64,000 nucleotides of DNA from Curvularia sp. ZM96 (lineage: Eukaryota; Ascomycota; Dothideomycetes; Pleosporales; Pleosporaceae). This document shows positions 10,484 through 21,482 of this stretch, piece by piece. Each line of letters begins with the position of its first letter. Position 1 is the stretch's first letter. The translations under genes were made by a program, and so were the position numbers. Under the pieces are notes generated by a model that was not told where the DNA came from, made no database searches, and saw nothing but the letters and a program-made list of their open reading frames with translations. The stretch lies in NCBI GenBank assembly GCA_022457065.1, contig JAJGBQ010000002.1:1240001-1304000 (forward strand), written 5' to 3'.

Positions 10484-11468
10484 TCACTTAGGCGTCGTAG
10501 CGCGTAGTGAGTTCAAAACACTGCTCTGAGACTGTTGCGCCAGTCTTAGTGGTGAATAGTGTGATTCCGGGAGACGCCGGTTGGCTTTGATACTGTCGAG
10601 GACCCTGGGGATATGTGGTCAGCATGAATAAAGCCGTACTAGGAAGAAGGTCCCATTACCAGTCAGCATTTACGTATTTGACAGACTTGCCGCCCGTCTT
10701 GGCAATTTCCTTCTGGATCTTGGTGGCGGCGAGACCACCGCCTGCGCCACCTCTGGCGTTTACGGTGCCGAGTATGACATGAGTGACTGTCCGTCGACCT
10801 AAAGTGATAGAGTGCGTAGCTCCGTGCGTGGCTAGCATTTGCTTCAGTTTGTGATCTGAGATGAGGGGAGCAGTGGAGCCGTTGAGGTAGAAACAGAGGC
10901 CTGCAAACAGCTGTTTCTCCACGGTTGCCGGCGCATCCTCACAAGCATTATTATGTGAGCTTGAGTTTAACTCTGAGTGCAAGTTAGAATTGAATATTCC
11001 GATTGGTAGCAGGGAGCCAGGCGTACCTTGTGCGCTCGTCTGCCCGTCATCATCACCTTCGCGTTTCAACGGCTTCTTCCTCCTGTCCTTGTCGACTTTA
11101 CTCGCACCCCAGACTTCAGCAAGACTTCTTTGACCATCTGATCGGAGGCCCCGGGCGGAGTCGTCACTGCCTGCGCCAACCGTGTCTGCAACTCTTTTGC
11201 CACCGTGCAAGCCACCTTTGAATTGCTCGCCCAGCTTCAGGTTGCGTGAGGAGCGCCACGACGTCGAGCCAGCCAGGCGATTCTCGGCGCGTTGGTGACC
11301 TGTACTGGAGGAGTTCCAGGGATCGAAAAAGGTGCGCCTGGGGGGCGCCGGCAGTCGTGATGCGGACACAGATTCTCCGGGCGGAACAGTTACGCGTGAT
11401 CGGCTGCCAGCATTATTACCGGCATCGCACGAAGAGGGAGCCGGGGTGCTTGCATCGTCGACGTCCAT
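10484..11468 (-). CDS. BRCT-domain protein, fungal
   Basis: Two exons, 10660-11468 and 10484-10604, give about 309 residues. The first 200 residues are Ser/Gly/Arg-rich and probably disordered, beginning MDVDDAS and including Lys/Arg-rich nuclear-signal-like patches (KDRRKKPLKRE). The C-terminal third is a BRCT fold: LFAGLCFYLNGSTAPLISD, a HGA turn, TLGRRTVTHVILG, and the conserved tryptophan in VNADWVLDSIK. That tryptophan codon is split by the intron (phase 2). BRCT domains usually bind phosphoproteins in DNA-damage signalling and repair, so a nuclear repair or checkpoint role is likely but inferred. A single C-terminal BRCT with this tail (ANRRLPESHYSPL) recalls the N-terminal BRCT of REV1-type proteins, but no polymerase follows. 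An upstream exon could exist: a TTTTCTCCACAG acceptor-like site ends near 11521, but I found no in-phase donor for it. Confidence 0.8.
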
Positions 11469-12441
11469 CCTATCTTGGGCAGTGCAGCGCGGCTCGCGTG
11501 CACCTAGGTCGTCCAAACGCCTGTGGAGAAAAGGCCGCCATGAGTGATGCTGCAACGGCTATCCCTTTTGAGACGGGGCTGCAGGCGTAGCGGGTCGCCT
11601 TACCCTGGCTGGACCTGCACATGCATGTGGGAACAATACGCTTCATCGTGTGCGTGACGACAAAACAAACTTTGGTCGTGCCAGGGTCTTGAGTCGCTGT
11701 GTCGTCCGATTCCTACAAAACAAACTTTGTGCCACAAACGGCTATGTTATCGTGACGCAACTGCAAGGCTGTATGGTTTAGGAAGGCCGGCCGCCGGATC
11801 GCCGTCACCACTAGTCGCAAAGAGGCATATTAAGGGAACAGTTTTAATAGTGGTAGATATCTTTCATTACTCGAAACGTGCTCGAGTCGAATGCAGCGTT
11901 ACACTAGACCTTTCCCATGTGTGAAGCGTGGCCCAGTCTTGAATCAGGTTTACGCCTCCCTGGTTAATGTACATGCTGCAAAGAAAAGCAATATAGCCAC
12001 CCCAAAACAAATATATGTTGCTGCGCCATTACGATGCACCCTGTTCCTGAACACCATGCTTTATCCATCGTAGCCCACATGACCCCTTGCGTACTAACAC
12101 GAAAGGAGGAAGAGAAAGAAAATTTTGACCCGCAAAGGATGATGATGCTTCTGATAACGCCCGCTAGACCCAGTCAGTGGTGGAAACAGGACCGCAGCCA
12201 GCACCTCGGCCAAGATGTCCATGCCCCATAAAAAAGAAAACAAAAGAGCCGACCAAATAACTGAATGAGCCAGCCAAAAACAAACGACGCGCAACCTGTG
12301 TGCTGTTCCGCGCAGGTTGCCTCCTTGCATAGTGGTATGGATGGCGTACCCGTTCGGACCGGACAGCATCATGTTGACACGTGAACGGCCGGTTTTCGTC
12401 GTGAAATTCGTAATGAGAATCGTGGGTGGCCGGTAAATCGC
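11469..12441. other. Intergenic region upstream of the BRCT gene
   Basis: No gene is supported. It contains the BRCT promoter and the 3' flank of the next minus-strand gene. A possible non-coding leader exon for the BRCT gene lies around 11590-11635 (minus-strand ATG followed by a GGGTAAGG donor-like site), but it does not join in frame. Confidence 0.4.
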
Positions 12442-13889
12442 CTAGCTTTGGCCACCTGTCTTCTTGCTAACGGAAGCCTCGTATATCAAACGGTGCTTCT
12501 TCATCTCGTCTGGGTCAAAGGGCGCGGTATCACTGCCCTTTCTGCTGGACAGCGAAGCCGTGCTGCCGTTGCCGAATCTGAGGCTTGCTAGCGACCGGGC
12601 TTTTTTGAGTGACTTTTTCCCGGCATTTTCGCCCGTTGGAGGGACAAAGTCGGCAGCGTCTCGCTCCTTGATCCGCGTGATCTCTTCGACTTCGGGTCGG
12701 GGCTTTACGCGCATGCGTCGAAACTCGCGGGTGATCCTCTCCAACTTGCTCGGACCTTTGACGGATGGGGCATAGTTTGCAGTGGGTTCGAGCGCAGGAT
12801 TCTCGTGGAGGCTCGAGCCTATGCTTGGCCTGCGCTCTGATCCAAAGCTTACACCAGAGTCGTGCTTCTTCTCTTTTCCAGGGCCATTCGTGTAACGATC
12901 AAACGACTCTGGACCGTTTGTTGACATGCAGTCCTGGATCATGCTCTGGGCCAGGCGGAGGTACTTTTCGACGACCCTCTGGACAGACGGCCAACCCGTG
13001 GCATCCTCTGGGCGCTTGTCCCGGTTGATCAAGGGCAGCAGCACTTCCGGACCCCTGCGCTGGACCTGGCTGATCATGTCGAAGAAAACGCGGCGCTCTT
13101 CTCTGAGAGTCTCATGGTCCAGAAACCTGGAGGGAAGCTTCATCTCGCCGTGAACCGGGGGAAAGAGGGTGTTGAGATAGCTAATGCAATTGAGTTTATT
13201 GAACTCGTCGTCTGAGAGATGGTTGATCATGATCTTCGGGTTGTTGTCAGCATAGTAAACAATGGTCGAGGAGTGTATAAGGTAATGCTTACCCATCGCC
13301 GGAGACCTAGCCAGATCTGTGCGTAGTAGGACTCCGCTTTGCGGTTTTTGCCCTCAAGGTTGTTGATCCACAGAGCAATGCCGGGTGCTGTCTCCGCGAC
13401 ACGGGCCATATCGGCTTCCCACGTGTCTCGGTAAACATTGAGGCTTTCAAACGTACCACCCATCTCCCGCCGCCGCCTGCTCTCGAGGTCCTTGAGGTAG
13501 TCGAGGGCGGTCAAGGCTTGGCTCCAGTCGACCTCAGAAGGCTCGGGCATGAAGGTCCTGGTGACAAAGTTGACGATGAAGTTGGGCGGCAGGGCGCTTG
13601 TTCGGGTGGGCAGGGCCTTGAGCTGACTCGCCAGAGACGAGGTGAAGCTCATGGAGGCGGCTTCGGGGCTATTCCAGGCAAATTGGCCATTGACAGGAGA
13701 AGTACTTCCGGACCTGGAGGCGGCCTTGGGCATATGGTGAGCTCGGTCCACGCGGTTCAGTTCGTACATTGTCTTGAGCGGGATGTCATAGCTGCCCGGG
13801 TACTGCAGTACGTGCTCGAGAACGTAGGCCATGGAGGAGGAATGGTTGGACTCGTCCGAGGCGTTGCGTGAATGACTACCAGGTGCCAT
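12442..13889 (-). CDS. Conserved fungal protein of unknown function, Ser-rich C-terminus
   Basis: Two exons, 13293-13889 and 12442-12... through 13233, are separated by a 59-nt intron (13234-13292) with a GTAAGC donor and TGCTGAC branch site, giving about 462 residues. The N-terminus MAPGSHSRNASDESNHSSS is followed by a helical globular stretch (MAYVLEHVLQYPGSYDIPLK, then NFIVNFVTRTFMPEPSEVDW) that continues past the intron (HLSDDEFNKLNCISYLNTLF). The last 180 residues are Ser/Lys/Arg-rich with likely phosphorylation sites (GSERRPSIGSS). There is no signal peptide, no transmembrane segment and no enzyme motif I recognise. It reads like a conserved ascomycete protein of regulatory or cytoskeletal type, but no function can be assigned from sequence alone. 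The gene model itself is well supported by phase and consensus. Confidence 0.85.
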
Positions 13890-16800
13890 GGCGGGACTTT
13901 TGTAGTGCGGAGTGACGATCGGTAAGCGTATCGAGGGCGCCCTTTGTTTTTGGCGGATGGCGATGCCGCAGCCCTAGAGTGCGTGTCGCAGCGCAGTTGC
14001 GACTGCAGTAGTTGCAGTGGCTGGATTGCTGGTGGGTGGAGTGAAGCGTAGCTGAGTGGACGTGGGGTTGGGTGGTGGGGTGGCCAAATGGGAAGTAACG
14101 GGGAGCAAGGTCCGTGGCGGCCGGGAGCGGAGCCTGAGAAAAGGAAAGAGCAGATACGGAGGTCCGAGGGTGGAGGGGAGGAGAAGAAGCAAACGGGGAG
14201 GCTTGGTGTTGTTGTTGTTGTGACGGGCGTGTTGTTGTGGTTGCTCGGGCGGTTGTGGATGGAGATGCACGCGCCAATAACGCAGTACCGCAGATGGGGC
14301 GGGCGTCTAGACGTGTTACCAGGCACGGCGTGGGCGCGAGGGCGACAAGTGAAGCACAAAGGCAGCGGTGACGAGTCGAGATGGACAGGTCGAGGTGGAA
14401 TGGGGGAGGGCGAGGTCTAAGACGGAGAAGGCAGCGGGCAAATCGCGGATAGGTATACAGAAAGGCTTTTTGCGTTTGCTCTAGTCGACGCTTTCTGGCA
14501 GGCGCATCCCGGGTCGCGCTTGCATCGGTGGCGTGGTGACAGGGGGCTGTTCAGCTTCCCCGAACGCTAGGCCAGGGAAGCCGACCGTGCCCCGGTGCGC
14601 CCATGCACCTCCATCTGCATCGACTCCCATTCTCGTACGCCGTGCATCGCTCCCCTGCCCACAATACTTGGCCATCCCACTCGCATCGCCGACGTGCTCG
14701 CCCGCCCGTTCCTCTCAGCGTCCAGCTGCGCGCCAAATGCCCATGTGCTGCCGTAAGCAACCCTCTGGCGCTCGCTAGCCCGCCGGTCCAGCGCCAGCTT
14801 GGCCACAACAGGGTCCGCCGTTCCGGCTGGATAGAGCCTCCTCGCCCCGAGTCATGCCAATGTCTGCCCAACTGCTCCGACTCGACGCAAGCTCAAACTA
14901 CTGTTTTGCCTGTTCCTCTCTCTTTGTCGCTCTAGCTTCCCTGTAACCTCCGCACCGCCCTCCCAGTTCGGCCGTGTCAATCCTGCACCTTGCAGCCAGC
15001 TACGACATACTACACATGCAACCTGCAGCCCCGTCGCGTCTCATCCATGGATCCCACCACTCAGCGCCCACGCATTTCCCCCCTCGCACCAATCACAAAA
15101 TCCAAACCCGAATTCTCTTTTTACCGGACCACTCGCATGTGACGGTCAGGTGCCGACGCTGGGAAACACGCTGCCTCAGACAATGTATGACACTGATGCT
15201 ATAGTCCACGCTCGCCATGATCCCTTAGTAAACACTCGGATCTATTACCTTGAGCCACTTGTCCACGCTAAACGGCCGGGTCTAGGCCGTCTGTCGTTGG
15301 CCGTGGACCCTCGACTCGACCCTCGTACCATGCTCTGCCAATAGTATCCCACATATCCACCATACCCGCAAACGACCTGTACCTTGCAGGCGTGGAGCTG
15401 CAACCATGCGAACTCGTCACCAAACCGTCCCGTGCTGCCCCTGTTCAAAAATGAGGCAAGCTGTTATGGGCCGAGGGTAATTGTTTTCGTACGTAGCATC
15501 CACCACACGCGGCTTCTCTTACAAAAAAGCACCTCGATATCGGCTGCATACTACTCCAGTTACGTGACGCGTCAGAGATGCAATTTCCCTGCGTCTTCAC
15601 ACTATTCATTTTTGGGCTGCCCCTTCGGACCGAGTCCGATGCAAATTGCCGGCCAACTACAGTACTTCTAACGCTGCATAGAGCGCATTGTCAAAGTGTT
15701 TCGCCCTCCCAGTCTCAACCCAATGCAAAAGACCGTCCTCATCGTCTTATTCGTAGCTATCCTGGAGCCCAAGGCAGCCAAAGGGCAGCCCCGGGGTTGA
15801 GCCGGCTAGCGTCTTTGTCCTCCTCATCGAGGGAGAGCCTTCCATCCCTTTGCAAATCGATTTGTCCATAGGCATGCCCAATCGAAAAGAAGTCCATAGT
15901 GTATCTTACCGGCTTGGTAGATCCGATCGGTAGATGAGGTCAGCTCAGCCATAATGTCAGTTTCATGATACGGATATCGGCCTTGGTCAAAAGCACAAGC
16001 CCGGCGCAGAACGACGCACCCGGCCAAAGTTGCATGTTTGCATCGCCCGTTGTAATTCTCCGGGGCGATCTTGTGAGGAACGCGAACGCTCGACACTGTG
16101 TGTCTCCACCCCAAACGTGCTGGTTGGTCAGAGCTTCTAGGATCCCCCTTCTTTGGAGATGAACGCAACACCAAAACCCTCTTTCATCGGTCACCAGTTC
16201 ACAGTACCGTCTACTAGCTGGCAGCTGGGACAAGTGAAATTCGTTCATGCTAGCCGTACACCAGATCTACTCCTACATCGCATCGTCATACAACAGGCAC
16301 AGGTCTCGGATTCGCAATATCTCAAGTTGCCGCGCATTCCAGGAAAACACTAATTCTTAGGTCCCTTTGCTGCAGACACCATGTTACCGTCGCCACGGGA
16401 TACGCCATAGCCACCACTGTACCTTGATTGCCGGATTTCCCCACATTGTGAAGGGGGGAAGGCCACCGCGTTCTGCCGTAGACTGCCGGAGTTGCATCCG
16501 GTGAAAAAGGTACCAGCAACTAGTTCTGCTGTCGTCACACATGATGGTTGATCTGTAGCGTCGAACTTCAGGGGCCAAGCCATTATGGTGTCTTCCTCAA
16601 ACGCTCCATGTAAACTCAACGTGGCTTAGCTTTGCTAGTCTTGTCACCAATAAGGTGAAAATGTCCTTCGGCCAACCTCCCGGCAGCGGGCGCGCTGCAT
16701 GTCTAGTCGAGCTAACAGCTTCTAGCGCATCCTAGGGCATATACCGTAGGGCAAGTGCAGCTGAGCAGACCCTCCCGATGCAAAAAAAAGCAAGAAAAGA

Positions 16801-17227
16801 TGGGTTTTGGCCGCGGAACCAGATGGGCCTTGCGCCAAATACCATGAATGGAGGCTGCGACCCTGAGGTCTTCGTCGTGCCTTCTAGACCCACATACTCA
16901 CTAACAGGCCAGCCGCAGTCTCTGGACGCCCTTTTGCGGCTACTATACGTCACCAAGACCGTGAACTGCAAGAAATATGCTGGAGATCCCGGAGATGCTT
17001 ACTTTGAACGACCACGTGCCGAGTAGCAGCGTGCATTCCATGGGTTGGTAGTCTGGGGTGAGGAGGGGGAAGCTGAAGAAGAGTCATCGTGCGCCCTACA
17101 GAACACATGCATGCCGGATTAGTCATATCGTCCAAGCAGCTACCTTTTTACAAATCCGTGTCAGAGCACGCAGTGCATCCGTCACATCTACCACGCAGCG
17201 ACTGTTTTCTTGCCACCTCCTTACACA
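13890..17227. other. Large gene-free region
   Basis: This 3.3-kb stretch separates the unknown minus-strand gene from the PhzF-like gene. The part just upstream of the minus-strand gene (13890-14420) is rich in GT/CA and purine/pyrimidine-skewed sequence, including GTTGTTGTTGTTGTG near 14207-14222, and probably holds its promoter and leader. Open frames from 60 to 200 codons occur on both strands, but they are mutually overlapping and have biased composition without domains. No RNA gene was recognised. Confidence 0.45.
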
Positions 17228-18540
17228 ATGGCGACAAATACCCAGCTCGACTTTGTCACTGTTGACGTCTTTACCTCCAAGCCATACCAAGGCAACCCGC
17301 TAGCCATCGTGCGCGTACCTAGCCGCGGTACACTAACCCAGGAACAGAAGCAGACCATTGCTCGCGAGTTCAATCTTTCCGAGACGACGTTCCTGCATGA
17401 GAATGCAGAGGGCGTGGACGATCTCATCTGGAATGTCGACATCTTCATGACATCGCGGGAGCTGCCGTTCGCAGGGCATCCTACTGTGGGTACGGCGTGT
17501 TATGTCCTGGAGAGGACGGCTCGTGCTCGTGGTCTTGAACATGGCGTCATCGATGCAAAGTTCAACTTGAAGGCTGGACCGGTGCGACTGCGATACGATG
17601 TAGCGAAGAGGACGGCAAAGGCCTCGATACCGCACGATGTGTACGTTGGTTTCTTCTTGTGTTCCTATTGGAGATCAACATGCCCGTTGACATGAAGATG
17701 GCATGGCTGCTCTTCTTGGTCTTTCTGCTTGACAACGTGCTGCTCTTCTCAGTCTTTTAGCTTGACTGCTGTTCCTTTCAATCTCTTGGCTCGACGACGT
17801 GCTGCTCCTATCTCTGCTTCATCTGTCCATGTCGAGTTGGTGCTATGTTGAAAGGTCAACATGCCCATGGATACGAGGTGGATGGCGTGGCTGCTCTTCT
17901 TGTTCTTTTTACTCGATAGCTTGCTACTCCTGTCTTTGTTTCATCTGTCAGTGTCAACTTAGTGCTCCTGTCCATACGAGCTAATCAGTTTAGTCACGTC
18001 CACAAGAAAAGATTTAGCAGCGAATCTCTCTTCGGACTACAGCCTCGACTGGCAGAAGCTCACCAACAAGGAAAGGTCAAGGTCATTCAAGACTTCCCCA
18101 TCGTGTCCATTGTCAAAGGCATGACGTTTGTCTTGGTCGAGTTGGAAAGTGTTGAAGCACTGGGCATCGTATCCTTGGCTGGTCAGTCCCTTGTCGTCGA
18201 TGGCCTGGATGAGGAATGGAACAAGACCTTTGTCGGCACGTACTTTTTTGTTCGGACGGGACAGAAGGACGACGGTGTGACAACACTAAGGACGCGTATG
18301 ATCGAAGGGCCGCTCGAGGATCCTGCCACTGGTAGTGCTGCCTCTGATCTCGCCGCCTATCTCTCACTAGAGAGTAAAGAAGCTGGTAAGAAGTTCAAGT
18401 ACGAGATCGTGCAAGGCGTAGAAATGGGAAGGAAAAGCGAGATCCTCATCGAGGTCCAGATGGGTGACAACGGCTCAATCTCGGAGCTCCTTCTCGAAGG
18501 TGGCGTGGTCGAGGTTATGAAGGGGCAGTTGACCATCTGA
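17228..18540 (+). CDS. PhzF-family isomerase/epimerase-like protein
   Basis: Exons 17228-17640 and 17994-18540 give about 319 residues. The PhzF family (diaminopimelate-epimerase fold) includes a phenazine-pathway isomerase and many fungal and bacterial members of unknown substrate. Family landmarks are visible: DFVTVDVFTSKPYQGNPLAI at the N-terminus, the glutamate in LSETTFL, the RELPFAGHPTVGTA motif, and DPATGSAASDLAAYL in the second half. The intron splits a valine codon (GT|T) and restores HDVHVHKKRFSS. At 353 nt the intron is several times longer than most introns in this window and contains degenerate repeats, listed separately. No pathway partner is adjacent. Family membership is clear; the reaction is unknown. 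Confidence 0.92.
17660..17980 (+). repeat. Degenerate ~60-nt repeats inside the PhzF-like intron
   Basis: The intron contains diverged copies of the same text. TCAACATGCCC occurs at about 17675 and 17856, each followed by ATGGC(A/G)TGGCTGCTCTTCTT. TCATCTGTC occurs at about 17819 and 17941. The offsets of 181 and 122 nt are near multiples of 60, suggesting an old tandem array of about five pyrimidine-rich units. Confidence 0.55.
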
Positions 18541-20251
18541 GGTGTTCCATGTGGCGCAAGCTAGGTCTTGAAAAGGCATTTGACCGCCTCGAGGCGTGGA
18601 TGTTGACAGTTCCGAGAGAGAACGCGTGGCTGGGATGGAAGCAAGTAAGTGTGTTCGGAACCGTTAAGCAAAAGAATATACCAGCGCGTAACCCCCTTCT
18701 CCCAACCAACGTCAGTACCTGCGTCAAAGTGGCTCGGCTTGAGATGTTTTTTGCAACCGAAGGTTACAGATGCAGATCTATCTTGCTTGAAAACCCACCT
18801 TGCCTCAGGCACGTTGGGGGAACCCACTGTAGCCGATCCCTATGGGGCAATTAACGTTGATTCAGTAAGCTCCTGCAAGGTACCAAAGGCACAAAACTTG
18901 TAGCGAAGGGGTCAAAGTGTGAAGTGTCTCAAGTCCTTTTTGTTTCCGGGGGAGCACGTTCTGCCAATACGGGAACAACGGGAACAACGGCAGGGTGTTT
19001 GCTTGGAAAAGCCAAGAATCAAGCAACTGGGGGAAAATACAAGTAAGAATGTCGACATACGCAAGCCCAAGAAATGCGAAGACATGTTGCGACGAGAACG
19101 CATCCACACTGGCGCTTGGCAGTGGGTTATGGTCCGAGGACAGAAAGCTTAGCGCCTTGGGTTGTCTCCTCAATAACAAGGCTAAGATAAGGCCGATCAT
19201 TACGGTCGGAACAGAGGTTGCCGTCACTGACTGTCGTGTCGTTACGTGGAGCGCGACGCTGGCCCAAACCTGAGGCACTGCGCCAATGTGTTGCAAAGAT
19301 ACCGGTTTTGTGGCCTTGCCGCCTCACCAAGTGTACGGAGTACTACAGCTATCTTACACCTGTCACCGGTCGCGGCCCCGTTCGGGTAGCAGTGATGACA
19401 GAATCAGCTAGCCATATTAGTACTTTGATTCGCATTCTGGATAACCTTTTCTGGTGAGGCTCAAGGAGGAGGCATGGGTCACAACTGGTGTCGGAGAGGT
19501 GCGTGAACCAATTTCCCCAAGGTTGGCTGTGACGCAAGGACAACGGTCATCGGAGTCACTCCAATGTATTCTGCCGTGCATCCGGTTACTCTTGGTTACA
19601 TGGTAAGGCATTATATGGAGAGGAGAATAATGGCTCGAAAACGAGGAGGATCGACAAAAGATGCGGCGGCAGGCCCAACAGGGTAAAGCCGTGCCCGCAA
19701 GCGGCTAGCGCCAACGATCTCCGCAACATTCTGTGCTTTACATGGCCGACCTCATACACAATGCGTTTCTCGCGTCTCCTCCTCAATGCCTGGCGCCTGC
19801 CTGTATCGGAGTGGCTGTCATGACAGCCTCAGTCAATAGCATCGCTGCATCTTGATGCCCGTGCCCCGTGCACGATGCCTGGCATGCCGGAGTTTGTGGG
19901 TTGAGACGTGTCTGCCTTCATTGCGGGTTTCATGCCCAAGGAACGACCAGCCGCCTTGCCAGGTTGTTTTTTGGCCCTGGGGCTTCTGAAATCGCCAAGG
20001 ACATAAGGACCCTCTTTCCGCGTTGCTATTTGACCTTCTCACCATCATCAGTCGCTTGGTTTTATCACAATCCGGTTCTGCAGTTGAGGGTTACATTCCT
20101 TTCTCTTCCTCTTAATTCTTTCTCCCCAGATTACGTTGAACGTATCTGTATCTTCTTGCACTTGCCCTATTGTAATCCTCCGCCAGCCGGACTCCACTCC
20201 TTACACAGCTTTTTTTTGCCATATTTTCGAATCTTATTTCCAGCTTTCAAC
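18541..20251. other. Gene-free region upstream of the secreted-protein gene
   Basis: Open frames up to 144 codons occur on the minus strand (18862-19296) and others on plus, but none has a recognisable domain or supporting splice structure. A pyrimidine-rich stretch with CCCCAG at about 20100-20130 precedes the next gene and could be part of its leader or a leader intron. Confidence 0.45.
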
Positions 20252-21482
20252 ATGAGGTTCTCTACCCTCGTCCCCATGCTCCTGGTAGCGGGTGTTGCCA
20301 ACGCTCAGTTTGGCGGTCGACAAGGTGGCGGTGGCCAAGGTCAAGGCCAGAACAATGGTCAGAACAACGGCCAGAATAACGGCCAGAACAATGGTCAAAA
20401 CAACGGACAAAACAACGGCCAGAATAATGGACAGAACAACGGTCAGAACGGTGGCAACAACAACGGTGGCGGCGGCGGAAACCTTTGCCTGAACGCCAAC
20501 AACGTCCAGAAGAACAGTCAAGTCAACGGACTTGGAAACAATGCCGAAGCCGGTCAAGCAGCCTCTGCTACGTAAGTTTCCAGAAACCCATTTACTTAGG
20601 CCCAGAATACTAACTTCAGTAGCGACCAAGCCAACTTCATCAACTTCTGTACAGGCACAACCCTGACCAACGGTCTTCAGGTCAAGGAGGGTTCTTGCAA
20701 CGGTATTCGTAAGTCTACCTTATTCACTATGTCTGCATTCCCGATCTAACGATTGTACAGCCATGGGTAAAATTCCTTCGGTCCAGAACATGATCTCTAC
20801 TGTTTTCACCAGCCCCAAGAACGGAGACAACATTCAACCTAACCAGGCCATTACCTTCGCCGTCAAGACCAACAACCTGGTAGCTGGTTCCTTCACCAAC
20901 CCTGACAACACCTACTACGCTGCTCCCCAGGATCTCCAGGGCGGAAAGGTTGTTGGACACACGCATATCACTGTCCAGGATATGGGTGGCGACATCAACA
21001 ACGCCAACCCTCCCAACCCCCAGCAGTTTGCTTTCTTCAAGGGTATCAACGGCAAGGCTAATGGCCAGGGTCTTCTCACTGCTGATCTGGCTGCTGGTCT
21101 CCCCAACGGCAACTACCGTGCTTGCTCCATGACCTCCTCCAGCAACCATCAGCCCGTTCTCATGCCTGTTGCTCAGCGTGGTGCTCAGGATGACTGCATC
21201 AGGTTCACTGTTGGCGGCGGCGGTGGCGGCAACGGTGGCCAGAACAACGGACAAAACAACGGACAAAACAACGGTCAGAACAACGGTCAGAACAATGGAC
21301 AAAACAACGGCCAGAATAACGGACAGAACAATGGTCAGAACAATGGTCAAAACAACGGACAGAACAACGGCCAGCAGAACAATGGACAGAACAACGGCGG
21401 CCGTGGTGGAGGCGGCTTCGGCGGTCGTGCCAAGGGCAAGGGCCGTGGACGTCGCTTCGCCCTCCGTGAATTCATTGCCTAG
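20252..21482 (+). CDS. Secreted Egh16-like protein with two Gly-Gln-Asn repeat arrays
   Basis: Exons 20252-20571, 20620-20708 and 20761-21482 give 376 residues. A signal peptide is evident (MRFSTLVPMLLVAGVANA, cleavage before QFGG), so the protein should be secreted. Residues about 30-70 are a tandem Gly-Gln-Asn-Asn array (about eight units). A globular core of about 220 residues follows, with FCTGTTLTNGLQVKEGSCNG, a KVVGHTHITVQ segment, RACSMTSSSNHQPVLMPVAQ and QDDCIRFTV. Then comes a second array of about eleven units and a basic tail (GKGRGRRFALREF). The core matches a fungal secreted family related to Egh16H/Gas1-type proteins, often expressed in infection structures and sometimes annotated misleadingly as ribosomal protein S17. 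All introns are in phase. The biochemical role is unknown. An adhesive or wall-associated role for the arrays is inference. Confidence 0.88.
20346..20452 (+). repeat. 12-nt coding repeat array, N-terminal
   Basis: About eight near-perfect copies of a 12-nt unit coding Gly-Gln-Asn-Asn lie in exon 1 of the secreted-protein gene. Variation among units is mostly synonymous (AAC/AAT, GGC/GGT/GGA, CAG/CAA). Confidence 0.9.
21236..21396 (+). repeat. 12-nt coding repeat array, C-terminal
   Basis: About eleven copies of the same Gly-Gln-Asn-Asn unit, then one unit with an extra Gln and one more copy, lie in exon 3. The unit is the same as in exon 1, so the two arrays may exchange sequence. Confidence 0.9.

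Noticed and set aside
13757..14359. Minus-strand frame of about 200 codons next to the unknown gene
   Set aside because: It overlaps the true first exon in another frame and is Pro/Ser/His low-complexity caused by strand skew.
18862..19296. Minus-strand frame of 144 codons with hydrophobic stretches
   Set aside because: There is no recognisable family and no supporting splice or start context. The hydrophobic runs are not organised as clear helices.
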